64,000 bases of DNA from JADKAV01 sp041393775 (lineage in GTDB: Bacteria; Actinomycetota; Actinomycetes; S36-B12; UBA10799), in the NCBI GenBank assembly GCA_041393775.1, contig JAWKJM010000009.1, positions 62,001 through 126,000 on the forward strand. The letters are read 5' to 3'. The position numbers and the translations under genes are program-made. Under the pieces are notes generated by a model. That model did no database searches, was not told where the DNA came from, and was given only the letters and a program-made list of their open reading frames with translations. Of the stretch, positions 24,559 through 32,412 are shown one piece after another; the stretch's first letter is position 1, and every line of letters begins with the position of its first letter.

Positions 24559-25499
24559 CAAGTCACCAGGCCGACGGTCAGCCGCGCCAGTTCCGCAGCA
24601 GCCTCGTCATCGGTCATCAGTGTCGACGTGGCCAGGCTCGCCCGGATCGTGTCCGGCGCCGGGTCGCCGGTCTCGTACACCCAGCCGTCCAGGATCCCGC
24701 CCTTGCGCCGCGATCCGTAGTGGTCGGCCACCGCCGCGGCAGTGGACTCCACGCCGATGGCGGCCAGACACCTGTCCGCCATCCCCTTGACCGGGCTGCC
24801 GCCGATGATTCCGGAGACGCCGACCACAGGTGCGCCGGTCGCGACGATGGCCTCCCGGATCCCGGGCACCGCCAGGATCGGCCCGATGCTGACCACCGGG
24901 TTCGACGGCGGCAGGACCACCACGTCGGCTTCCTGGATGGCTTCGAGGACACCCGGACCGGGCCGTGCTTCGTCGATCCCGATGAACCGGAAGTCACTGG
25001 CCGGCAAGTCGGCGCGGTGCTGCACCCACCATTGCTGAAAATGCATCGCGGTCATCCCGTCGCCGGTGTCTACCACGACATGGGTCTCCACCCGCTCGTT
25101 GGTCATCGGCAGCAAGGTGACACCCGGGTGCCAGCGCTCACACAGCGCCGCCGTGACTTCGTGCAATGCATAGCCGGCCGAGAGTAGTTGGGTGCGCACG
25201 AGGTGGGTGCCGATGTCTCGGTCTCCCAGCGTGAACCACAGCGGTTGGATCCCGTATCGGCCGAGTTCGTCGAGCACGCTGTAGGTCTCGTTCGAGCGGC
25301 CCCACCCGCGATCGGTGTCGATCCCGCCGCCGAGGGTGTACATAACGGTGTCGAGGTCGGGGCAGACCTTTAGCCCGTGCAGCCAGATGTCGTCGGCGGT
25401 GTTGCCGATGACGGTGATGCCGGCGTCCGGATAGGCGCCGCGCAGACCTTGCAGGAACCGCGCGCCGCCGACACCCCCGGCGAGCACTGTGATCCGCAT
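24558..25499 (-). CDS. fbiA: 2-phospho-L-lactate / phosphoenolpyruvate transferase of F420 synthesis
   Basis: 313 aa from ATG 25499 (MRITVLAGGVGGARFLQGL). The frame is open further upstream, but that part overlaps fbiC and is arginine-rich shadow. FbiA/CofD transfers the 2-phospholactate or phosphoenolpyruvyl group from its GDP-activated form to the deazaflavin FO, giving (dehydro)F420-0. Seen: the N-terminal glycine loop LAGGVGGARFL, GNTADDIWLHGL, VCPDLDTVMYTLGGGID, LPPSNPVVSIGPIL and GIIGGSPVKGMADR. Its start is only 40 bases from the divergent fbiC start, and its stop meets the fbiB start, implying coupled translation. Confidence 0.96.
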   Translation of the reverse strand: MRITVLAGGVGGARFLQGLRGAYPDAGITVIGNTADDIWLHGLKVCPDLDTVMYTLGGGIDTDRGWGRSNETYSVLDELGRYGIQPLWFTLGDRDIGTHLVRTQLLSAGYALHEVTAALCERWHPGVTLLPMTNERVETHVVVDTGDGMTAMHFQQWWVQHRADLPASDFRFIGIDEARPGPGVLEAIQEADVVVLPPSNPVVSIGPILAVPGIREAIVATGAPVVGVSGIIGGSPVKGMADRCLAAIGVESTAAAVADHYGSRRKGGILDGWVYETGDPAPDTIRASLATSTLMTDDEAAAELARLTVGLVT

Positions 25500-25539
25500 G
25501 CCAGGTTCCCTTTCGTCGGCCAGCACGTACGCTTTGCAC

Positions 25540-28020
25540 GTGACTCTACGTCGGGCCCTGGCGCGCGCCGAACGTGCCGCCACCGTGGATGCGCGCGAGG
25601 TGGAACAACTGCTCGGCGCCCGTGGCGAGGACCTTGAGGCCCTGTGCCGGATCGCCGCCGGGATGCGCGATCGTGCCACGGACACCGTCACGTTCTCACC
25701 CAAGGTGTTCATCCCGGTCACCCGCTTGTGCCGCGACCGCTGTCACTACTGCACGTTCGCCACCGACCCGGCGAGTCTGCGGCGCGCCGGGTCCGCCCCG
25801 TACCTGGAGATCGACGAAGCCGTGGCGGTTGCCGCCAGGGGTGCCCAAGCCGGATGCGCCGAAGCGTTGCTGACGCTGGGCGACACCCCGGAGGATCGCT
25901 GGCCGGCGGCGCGCCAGTGGCTGGAAGCGCGTGGTTTCGACAGCACAGCGGACTACGTGCGGGCGGTTGCCATCGCGATCCTGGAACGCACCGGGCTGCT
26001 GCCGCACGCCAACCCAGGGGTCCTCACGTGGGAACAACTCACCAGGCTGCGGCCGGTGAGTCCGAGCATGGGGCTGATGCTGGAGACCACCAGCGAGCGC
26101 CTGTTCAACACGCCCGGGGCCGCCCACTACGGCTCGCCGGACAAGGATCCCGCAGTGCGCCTGCGCGTGCTGCGCGACGCCGGCCGGCTGGGGATCCCGT
26201 TCACAACGGGGCTGTTGATCGGGATCGGGGAGACGCTGGCCGAACGCGCCGGCTCGCTGCTGGCCCTGCGCACCATCGAGCGTGAGTTCCACGGGGTCCA
26301 GGAGGTGATCATCCAGAACTTCCGGGCCAAGCCCGGCACCGCGATGGCCGGGGTCCCGGATGTGGGTCACGACGAGTACCTGGCGGCCGTAGCGACCACA
26401 AGGGTGGTTCTGGGCTCCGCGGTTCACCTGCAGGCGCCGCCGAATCTCACCGACCCCCACGAACTGGGCCGACTCTTGACGGCGGGGATCGACGATTGGG
26501 GCGGGGTCAGCCCGGTGACGGCCGACTACGTCAACCCGGAGAGGCCGTGGCCCAGCATCGAGGTGCTGCGGGAGGTGACCGAACGGGCCGGCTTCGATCT
26601 GGCCCCGCGTCTGACCATCCACCCGGAGTTCATCGCCCGCGGCGACGCCTGGCTGGATCCACGGTTGCGGGGCTTCGTCGGTGCCCTGGCCGACAACCGT
26701 GGGCTGCTGGCCGATGGCGCGCGGCCGCAGGGCCGGCCCTGGCAGGAGAGCGTGGACTACGAGACGTTCGCTTCGGGGGGGACCGGACGCGTCGACCTGG
26801 CGGTCACCATCGACATCCGTGGCCGGGACACCGAACGCCGTAGCGACTTCGACACCGCATTCGGGACCTGGGATGACGTCCACGTCGGTCCTGCGCACGT
26901 TCCGGCGGCCGGTGGCTTCGACGAGGCGCTGCAACTCGCGCTCGATGACCCGGCGGCGCTGGCCGAACCCGGTCACGAGCCCCTGGCCCTGGCGCTGTTC
27001 GCCGCACAGGGGGAACAGGTCGACGAGGTGGTCGCGATCGCCGACAGGCTCCGGCGGTCCCAGGTCGGCGACGAGGTGACGTATGTGGTCAACCGGAACA
27101 TTAACTTCACCAATGTCTGCTACACCGGCTGCCGGTTCTGCGCCTTCGCCCAGCGCGAGTCCGATGCCGACGCTTTCACGCTGGGGCCGGAGGAGATCAT
27201 GGCCCGCGTGCGGGAGGCCGTGGATGCCGGTGCCACGGAGATCTGCATGCAGGGCGGGATCCACCCCCGGTTGCCCGGGACCGCTTATTTCGATCTGGCG
27301 CGCACGGTCAAGGCGGCGGCCCCGGAGATCCACCTGCACGCTTTCAGTCCCATGGAGATCGTCAACGGGGCCACACGCTGCGACCTGAGCGTGCGGGACT
27401 TCCTGCTCATGGCCAAGGATGCAGGGCTGGACTCGATCCCCGGCACCGCTGCCGAGATCCTCGATGACGACGTGCGGTGGATCCTCACGAAGGGCAAACT
27501 GCCGACCGAAGCGTGGATCGATGTGGTCACGACCGCGCATGAGGTCGGCCTTCCGTCGAGTTCCACGATGATGTACGGCCACGTCGACACCCCCGTGCAC
27601 TGGATCCGGCACCTTCGCACCCTTCGCGCCTTGCAGCAGCGGACCGGGGGGTTCACCGAGTTCGTCGGACTTCCGTTCGTCCACCAGAACGCGCCGCTGT
27701 ACCTGGCCGGCAAGGCGCGGCCGGGTTCGACGGTGCGCGAGGACCTGCTGGTCACCGCGATGGCCAGGCTGATGCTGCACGGCGCGATCGAGAACATCCA
27801 GGTGTCGTGGGTCAAACTCGGCCCGGCGGGAGCCGCGCACCTACTGCGGGCCGGGGCCAACGATCTCGGCGGCACCCTGATGGAGGAGACCATCAGCCGT
27901 ATGGCGGGGTCGGCCCACGGATCGTCGGTCACCGCTGAACAGTTGCAGGAGATGGCACGACTGGCGGGGCGCCCGAGTGCCCAGCGCACGACCACCTACG
28001 GGCGGCCCGCCCGGACTTAG
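25540..28020 (+). CDS. fbiC: FO synthase, CofG-CofH fusion
   Basis: 826 aa from GTG 25540; the ATG at 25489 would overlap the fbiA start and lies in shadow-like sequence. Two radical-SAM domains: CofG, with Cys64, Cys68 and Cys71 in CRDRCHYC, and CofH, with Cys527, Cys531 and Cys534 in CYTGCRFC. It builds the deazaflavin FO from tyrosine and 5-amino-6-ribitylamino-uracil, the first committed step of F420 synthesis. CofH also shows CMQGGIHPRLPG and LTKGKLPTEAW. In M. tuberculosis fbiC is unlinked to fbiAB; here all three share one locus. Confidence 0.96.
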   Translation: MTLRRALARAERAATVDAREVEQLLGARGEDLEALCRIAAGMRDRATDTVTFSPKVFIPVTRLCRDRCHYCTFATDPASLRRAGSAPYLEIDEAVAVAARGAQAGCAEALLTLGDTPEDRWPAARQWLEARGFDSTADYVRAVAIAILERTGLLPHANPGVLTWEQLTRLRPVSPSMGLMLETTSERLFNTPGAAHYGSPDKDPAVRLRVLRDAGRLGIPFTTGLLIGIGETLAERAGSLLALRTIEREFHGVQEVIIQNFRAKPGTAMAGVPDVGHDEYLAAVATTRVVLGSAVHLQAPPNLTDPHELGRLLTAGIDDWGGVSPVTADYVNPERPWPSIEVLREVTERAGFDLAPRLTIHPEFIARGDAWLDPRLRGFVGALADNRGLLADGARPQGRPWQESVDYETFASGGTGRVDLAVTIDIRGRDTERRSDFDTAFGTWDDVHVGPAHVPAAGGFDEALQLALDDPAALAEPGHEPLALALFAAQGEQVDEVVAIADRLRRSQVGDEVTYVVNRNINFTNVCYTGCRFCAFAQRESDADAFTLGPEEIMARVREAVDAGATEICMQGGIHPRLPGTAYFDLARTVKAAAPEIHLHAFSPMEIVNGATRCDLSVRDFLLMAKDAGLDSIPGTAAEILDDDVRWILTKGKLPTEAWIDVVTTAHEVGLPSSSTMMYGHVDTPVHWIRHLRTLRALQQRTGGFTEFVGLPFVHQNAPLYLAGKARPGSTVREDLLVTAMARLMLHGAIENIQVSWVKLGPAGAAHLLRAGANDLGGTLMEETISRMAGSAHGSSVTAEQLQEMARLAGRPSAQRTTTYGRPART

Positions 28021-28164
28021 CCCGCGCGGGCCCCGGCTGTTTCGGAATTGACGTGACACCCCGGCGCGACAGCCGGCGGACGCGCGTCGGTGTCCCATCT
28101 GTGAGGGTGCCACAAATGTCCGGTTCGTCCGGCGTGTCAGATTTGCCATGGCCGATCAGGTGGG

Positions 28165-28186
28165 TTATCCACAGAAGTTGTCCACT
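28165..28186 (+). promoter_or_regulatory. Pair of DnaA-box-like sites upstream of whiB2
   Basis: TTATCCACA at 28165-28173 is an exact match to the classical DnaA box. TTGTCCACT at 28178-28186 matches the actinobacterial form TTGTCCACA at eight of nine bases. They are in the same orientation, four bases apart, about 25-45 bases upstream of the proposed -35. Whether DnaA binds is untested. Apart from these and the promoter, the gap 28021-28346 shows no gene. Confidence 0.4.
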
Positions 28187-28211
28187 GAACGGCCCATTTA
28201 CGGCATCCGGC

Positions 28212-28240
28212 TTGACGTACCCGAGTTACGACCATGTAAT
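28212..28240 (+). promoter_or_regulatory. Housekeeping-sigma promoter of whiB2
   Basis: TTGACG (28212-28217), a 17-base spacer, then TGTAAT (28235-28240): five of six matches to TTGACA and five of six to TATAAT at ideal spacing. The predicted start near 28247 gives a leader of about 100 bases before the whiB2 ATG. Confidence 0.6.
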
Positions 28241-28346
28241 TTCAACGGTGTTGTCACTGGTCGCGGGGAAGCCTCCGGGGCAACGTTGGCCGGGTCCACC
28301 GCCCGGACAGCCGAACAACGCGCCGGGGCGCGGGAGTGGAGAAATC

Positions 28347-28607
28347 ATGCAGGAATCGATCGTCAGACTGCCGCTGGCAGAGACTGAGGAGTTGACGTGG
28401 CAAGAACGCGCCTTGTGCGCTGAGACCGACCCGGAATCGTTCTTCCCGGAGAAGGGCGGATCCACCCGGGAGGCCAAGCGCATCTGTGGGTCGTGCGAAG
28501 TGCGGCGCGAGTGCCTGGAGTATGCGTTGGAGAACGACGAGCGATTTGGGATCTGGGGCGGGCTCTCCGAGCGTGAGCGCCGCCGTCTCAAGCGCGCCGC
28601 TGGCTGA
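28347..28607 (+). CDS. whiB2: WhiB-family iron-sulfur transcription regulator (WhiB2/WhmD type)
   Basis: 86 aa from ATG 28347 (MQESIVRLPLAE, GTGGAGAAATC upstream); the longer frame from 28053 is unlikely because it spans the promoter. Cys24, Cys47, Cys50 and Cys56 (ALCAETD, ICGSCEVRREC) are the cluster ligands; GIWGG at 68-72 is the beta-turn and SERERRRLKR the basic DNA-binding tail. WhiB2/WhmD proteins control septation and work with the primary sigma factor. The position between fbiC and the Rv3259-DUF3499-phosphomannomutase genes is the same as in mycobacteria, supporting the subtype. A strong hairpin follows it. Confidence 0.93.
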   Translation: MQESIVRLPLAETEELTWQERALCAETDPESFFPEKGGSTREAKRICGSCEVRRECLEYALENDERFGIWGGLSERERRRLKRAAG

Positions 28608-28673
28608 ATCGCCGATCCACCTTCCCCACTCCTTCCCCCCAACAGTCCACACAGACATTCCAAACGAACATCC

Positions 28674-28708
28674 AAAGGGTGGCTCACCAGCGTGGTGAGC
28701 CACCCTTT
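28674..28708. terminator. Hairpin terminator after whiB2
   Basis: AAAGGGTGGCTCACCA (28674-28689) is an exact 16-bp inverted repeat of 28693-28708 around a 3-base GCG centre, followed by TTGT. The A-rich and T-rich ends let it act on either strand, though the U tract is short. It separates whiB2 from the next gene. Confidence 0.72.
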
Positions 28709-28729
28709 GTCGTACCCCCGGTTACAGTC

Positions 28730-29230
28730 ATGGCTATGTTGATGCGTGTCGGCCACCGGACCGACCATGACTCGCGTCCCGATGTCGGCCGGCGCAGTGC
28801 CAGACACCCTGCCGCGCGGCCCAGTGCCAGGTCCGTGCGGCTCCGCGCCCGGCGGCGAGACCGGCGTGCCCGAGGTATCCGCGGACCGCTGGCGCCGAAG
28901 GCGATTCCGGTGTCCCGCAGCCGTGCTACCCGGTTCGACGAACAGGTCCTGCTGGTCTGGGACCGACTTGTCGGCGCACATCCGCAACTGCAATACATCG
29001 AAGTGGCCGTGAGCGACGTGCCGGAGCCCGGGCAGCCGGCGCTGGCCGTGCTTGATGCGGCTGACGCAGGGTTGCCGGCGCGGATCACCGTCTACCGGTG
29101 GGCCCTGGAACTGCGGTCCGGCACGCCATCGCAGCTGTGTGGCCTGCTGGCCGACGTGCTGACCGAAGAGGCGGCCGTTTTCCTGGCGGTCTCCCCCCAC
29201 GATCTCGACCAGGGGTATCCGCATGGCTGA
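28730..29230 (+). CDS. Rv3259-like metallopeptidase-fold protein
   Basis: About 166 aa if ATG 28730 is used (28736 and later starts are possible); anything earlier would include the terminator. An arginine-rich N-terminus precedes a conserved core beginning RGPLAPKAIPVSRSRATRF, then LQYIEVAVSDVP, ARITVYRWALELR and LLADVLTEEAAVFLAV. This matches the small zincin-like family seen between whiB2 and DUF3499 in actinobacteria. The usual HExxH zinc helix is not visible (LADVLTEEA stands there), so peptidase activity is doubtful. The stop overlaps the earliest start of the next gene. Confidence 0.72.
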   Translation: MAMLMRVGHRTDHDSRPDVGRRSARHPAARPSARSVRLRARRRDRRARGIRGPLAPKAIPVSRSRATRFDEQVLLVWDRLVGAHPQLQYIEVAVSDVPEPGQPALAVLDAADAGLPARITVYRWALELRSGTPSQLCGLLADVLTEEAAVFLAVSPHDLDQGYPHG

Positions 29231-29273
29231 GGCGGATCACGGGGGCGCACGTCCTGCGGGTTACCGTGGGTCG

Positions 29274-29630
29274 GTGAACGCGCGTCGTTGCTCCCGGCCG
29301 TCCTGCCAGCGCCCGGCGGTCTCGACGCTGACCTACGTCTACGCCGACTCGACGGCTGTCCTCGGACCGCTGGCCACCTTCGCCGAACCGCACTCCTACG
29401 ACCTGTGCGATGAGCACTCCGAGCGCCTGACCGCGCCCAGGGGGTGGGACGTTGTGCGTCTGGATCCGGATCCGGTCGCATTGGAGCCGTCCAAGGACGC
29501 GTTGCAGGCCCTCGCCGACGCCGTGCGATCGGCCGCCCGGGTGCCGGAGACTGTGTCGATCGTCGAGGAACCGGGCCAGATCACGGTCGCCGGGAAAGGA
29601 CACCTCCGGGTGCTGCGACCCATCGAATAA
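29274..29630 (+). CDS. DUF3499 protein (small zinc-ribbon-like)
   Basis: 118 aa from GTG 29274 (VNARRCSRPSCQRPAVSTLT); an earlier start at 29223 overlaps the previous gene. The core RRCSRPSCQRPA followed by TYVYADSTAVLGPLATFAEP and HSYDLCDEHSERLTAP is almost invariant in DUF3499; its Cys and His residues (CxxxxC and CDEH) look like a metal site. Function is unknown. It sits between the Rv3259-like gene and phosphomannomutase, as in other actinobacteria. Confidence 0.88.
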   Translation: MNARRCSRPSCQRPAVSTLTYVYADSTAVLGPLATFAEPHSYDLCDEHSERLTAPRGWDVVRLDPDPVALEPSKDALQALADAVRSAARVPETVSIVEEPGQITVAGKGHLRVLRPIE

Positions 29631-29639
29631 CGTGGAGGT

Positions 29640-31019
29640 ATGAGCCATCCCGCCGCCGGGTTCCCGGCCGACCTCGTTTCAGCCGTCATCAAGGCCTACG
29701 ACGTGCGTGGACTGGTGGGTGAGCAACTCACTGAAGAGTTCGTGCGCGCCGTCGGCGCCGCGTTCGTCGAGGCGCTCGAACTGCGGGACAGTGGTGCCAT
29801 CGTCGTGGGTCACGACATGCGTGAGTCGTCACCGGGTTTCGTCCGGGCTTTCGCCGAAGGAGCGACGTCGCACGGGGTGGATGTGATCGAGATCGGACTG
29901 TGTTCGACCGACGGACTGTACTTCGCCTCCGGACGCCTCGATCTTCCCGGCGCGATGTTCACCGCGAGCCACAACCCGGCGGCCTACAACGGCATCAAGA
30001 TGTGCCTGGCCGGCGCCTCTCCGGTGGGCCAGGACACCGGATTGGCCGACATCACCGAGATGCTGGTGTCGGGCATCCCTGCGTACAACGGCCCCCGAGG
30101 CACGGTCTCGCACCGCGACATGCTCGAGGACTACGCCGACTACCTGATCAGTCTGGTCCCAGCCATGCAGCGCCGGCTCAGGATAGTGGTGGATGCCGGG
30201 AACGGCATGGCTGGGCTGACCGCTCCGGTCGTGTTTTCGAAACTCCCGGTCGAGGTCACGTCGTTGTACTTCGAACTCGACGGATCGTTCCCCAACCACG
30301 AGGCGAACCCGATCGACCCCGCCAACCTGGTCGACCTGCAGGAGGCGGTTCGGGCCAGTGGCGCTGATCTCGGCCTTGCGTTCGACGGCGACGCGGATCG
30401 ATGCTTCGTGGTCGACGAGCGCGCGGAACTCGTGAACCCCTCGACGCTGACCGCGCTGATCGCGAGCCAGGAGTTGCAACGAGTGCCCGGCGCCCCGGTG
30501 ATCCACAACCTGATCACCTCGCGGGCAGTACCCGAGATCATTGCCGAGAACGGGGGGGTTCCCGTCGTGACCCGGGTGGGGCACTCGTTCATCAAGGCGA
30601 CCATGGCTGAAACCGGGGCCGTCTTCGGCGGCGAGCACTCCGGGCACTTCTACTTCCGGGACTTCTGGCGGGCCGACAGCGGCATGCTCGCTGCCCTGCA
30701 CGTGCTGTCGAGTCTCTCGTCCACCCCGGCCGGCACCGCGTTGTCGCACATGCTCGAACCGTTCAGCCGGTATGTCCTTTCCGGCGAGATCAACACCGAG
30801 GTGGCCGATCAGACCGCGGCGATCGAGGCCGTCCGCCGACACTTCGCCGACCGGGATGTGACCTTCTCCGAGCTCGACGGCCTGTCCATCGACGGTGGTG
30901 ACTGGTCGGTCAACGTGAGGCCCAGCAACACCGAACCTCTGTTGCGGCTCAACGTCGAGGCGGCCACCGACGAACGGATGGCCCAACTGCGCGATGAGGT
31001 GCTCGCCGTCTACCGCTAG
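29640..31019 (+). CDS. manB: Phosphomannomutase / phosphoglucomutase
   Basis: 459 aa. Interconverts mannose-6-P and mannose-1-P (often also the glucose forms). The phosphoserine loop is FTASHNPAAYNGIKM, the magnesium loop FDGDADRCF, the sugar loop GEHSGHFYF and the phosphate loop RPSNTEPLLRLN, so all four catalytic segments are present. A GGAGG lies only one base before the ATG at 29640, too close for ideal use, so the annotated start is slightly uncertain. It supplies mannose-1-P to the guanylyltransferase at 22039 and is co-transcribed with the downstream SIS and manA genes. Confidence 0.93.
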   Translation: MSHPAAGFPADLVSAVIKAYDVRGLVGEQLTEEFVRAVGAAFVEALELRDSGAIVVGHDMRESSPGFVRAFAEGATSHGVDVIEIGLCSTDGLYFASGRLDLPGAMFTASHNPAAYNGIKMCLAGASPVGQDTGLADITEMLVSGIPAYNGPRGTVSHRDMLEDYADYLISLVPAMQRRLRIVVDAGNGMAGLTAPVVFSKLPVEVTSLYFELDGSFPNHEANPIDPANLVDLQEAVRASGADLGLAFDGDADRCFVVDERAELVNPSTLTALIASQELQRVPGAPVIHNLITSRAVPEIIAENGGVPVVTRVGHSFIKATMAETGAVFGGEHSGHFYFRDFWRADSGMLAALHVLSSLSSTPAGTALSHMLEPFSRYVLSGEINTEVADQTAAIEAVRRHFADRDVTFSELDGLSIDGGDWSVNVRPSNTEPLLRLNVEAATDERMAQLRDEVLAVYR

Positions 31020-31045
31020 CACAACGGGGCATTAGGGTTAAATGC

Positions 31046-31243
31046 GTGACTCTGGACCCGATCCTGATGGATGTTCTGGCCTGCCCCTGTCCCGCCCACG
31101 CGAATGTCAGCGAAGTCGAGGGCGGACTCAGATGCAGTGTCTGCGAGGCCGTCTTCCCGATCCGCGATGGCATCCCGGTGATGCTCATGGACCAAGCCAC
31201 GCCCGGGCCGTCCGGGGTGGTCGGAGTTGCCGACCAGCCGTGA
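31046..31243 (+). CDS. Trm112-family small zinc-binding protein
   Basis: 65 aa, GTG start at 31046. Cys pairs in VLACPCPAHANV and LRCSVCEAVFPIRDGIPVML are the Trm112 zinc-ribbon pattern. In eukaryotes and archaea Trm112 activates methyltransferases; the bacterial role is less clear. Its stop overlaps the next start (GTGA at 31240). Confidence 0.85.
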   Translation: MTLDPILMDVLACPCPAHANVSEVEGGLRCSVCEAVFPIRDGIPVMLMDQATPGPSGVVGVADQP

Positions 31244-32412
31244 GCGTGGACGACACCCTGCTCGACGAGCCCGAGGAACTCGTCCGGATCGACGCGGGCC
31301 GGATGCTTGCCAGCACGGCTGCGGCAGGCGCCGCGATCCGTACCGCGCTGGACCGTGACGCAGAGATGCTCACCGACCTGGTGCAACAGGGCCGCCCCCG
31401 AAGTCTCTGCGTGATCGGGGCCGGCGGGTCGAGCGCACCGGGCGAGGTGCTGGCCGCAGTGGCTGGCAGGGGATCCCCGGTCCCGGTGTTCGCTTTCGGC
31501 GGGCCCACGCTGCCCGGCTGGGTCGGCCCCATGGACCTCGTGGTCGCGGTATCGGCGTCCGGCCGGACCCCAGAGATCCTGACATGCCTCGTGGAGGCGC
31601 AACGCCGGGGGAGCGCCGTGCTCGGCATCGGTGCCGCTGATTCGCCGTTGCACGAAGCATGTCGCAGTACCCGGGGGGTTTCGTTCTGGCCGGTTTCGCG
31701 CTTGAGTCCCCTGCAGGACGTGCAGAAGGCGCGGTCCCTGTTGTGGGCGATGTCCGCGCCGCTGATCCTGCTTGCCGGTGAACTGGGGATGGTCTCCCAG
31801 GCCCGCGATGGGCTGGCGTCGGCGGCGGACCGGCTCGACCGGCGCGCCCTGGACTGCGGTTTCGAGGTCCAGTCCCCGGACAACCCGGCCAAGTCGCTGA
31901 GCATCCACCTGGCCAGCGGGCTGCCGCTGATTTGGGGCAGCGGCGACGTCGGTGGGGTGGCCGCACGACGGCTCGGCCGCCAGCTCGCCGAGAACGCCGA
32001 TTGGCCCAGCGTGGTCGGCGTCTTGCCGGAGGCGGCGCGCACCCACGGCGGCCTTCTGCAGGGCCCGTGGGCGACGCCGGTCAGCGATCGCGACATCTTC
32101 CGCGACCGCGTGGACGACGAGCAACCGCAGCCTCGGCTGCGCGCATTGCTGGTGCGTGACCCGTCGGAGCACCCGGACACCCAGAGGATCGCCGAGGCGG
32201 CGATCCAGACGTGCGAGCGCGTGGACGTGCCGTGTGTGTCGGTGATGGCGCCTGCCGGTCATGCCATCGAGCAACTGGCGGATCTGGTGGGCCTGCTCGA
32301 TTTCGCCAGTGTCTACACTGCCTTGATGCAGCGTCGCGACCCATCGCTGAGCGCCGGGGACGTGGACCCCCGGTTCGGCAGGCCCGCACCGTCCACGCAG
32401 GAGCAGTTGTGA
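31240..32412 (+). CDS. SIS-domain phosphosugar isomerase-like protein (Rv3256c type)
   Basis: 390 aa from GTG 31240, which overlaps the Trm112 stop; the in-frame extension to 31042 is a shadow. Two SIS folds: SLCVIGAGGSSAPGEVLAA with VVAVSASGRTPEILT, then LPLIWGSGDVGGVAARRL with SLSIHLASG. It resembles the bifunctional phosphoglucose/phosphomannose isomerase family and sits between phosphomannomutase and manA as in mycobacteria. Whether it is catalytic there is not settled. Its stop overlaps manA (GTGA). Confidence 0.82.
   Translation: MSVDDTLLDEPEELVRIDAGRMLASTAAAGAAIRTALDRDAEMLTDLVQQGRPRSLCVIGAGGSSAPGEVLAAVAGRGSPVPVFAFGGPTLPGWVGPMDLVVAVSASGRTPEILTCLVEAQRRGSAVLGIGAADSPLHEACRSTRGVSFWPVSRLSPLQDVQKARSLLWAMSAPLILLAGELGMVSQARDGLASAADRLDRRALDCGFEVQSPDNPAKSLSIHLASGLPLIWGSGDVGGVAARRLGRQLAENADWPSVVGVLPEAARTHGGLLQGPWATPVSDRDIFRDRVDDEQPQPRLRALLVRDPSEHPDTQRIAEAAIQTCERVDVPCVSVMAPAGHAIEQLADLVGLLDFASVYTALMQRRDPSLSAGDVDPRFGRPAPSTQEQL

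Noticed and set aside
25696..27840. 714-codon minus-strand open frame across fbiC
   Set aside because: Shadow of fbiC; proline/arginine/glycine-rich, without family signatures or a ribosome site.
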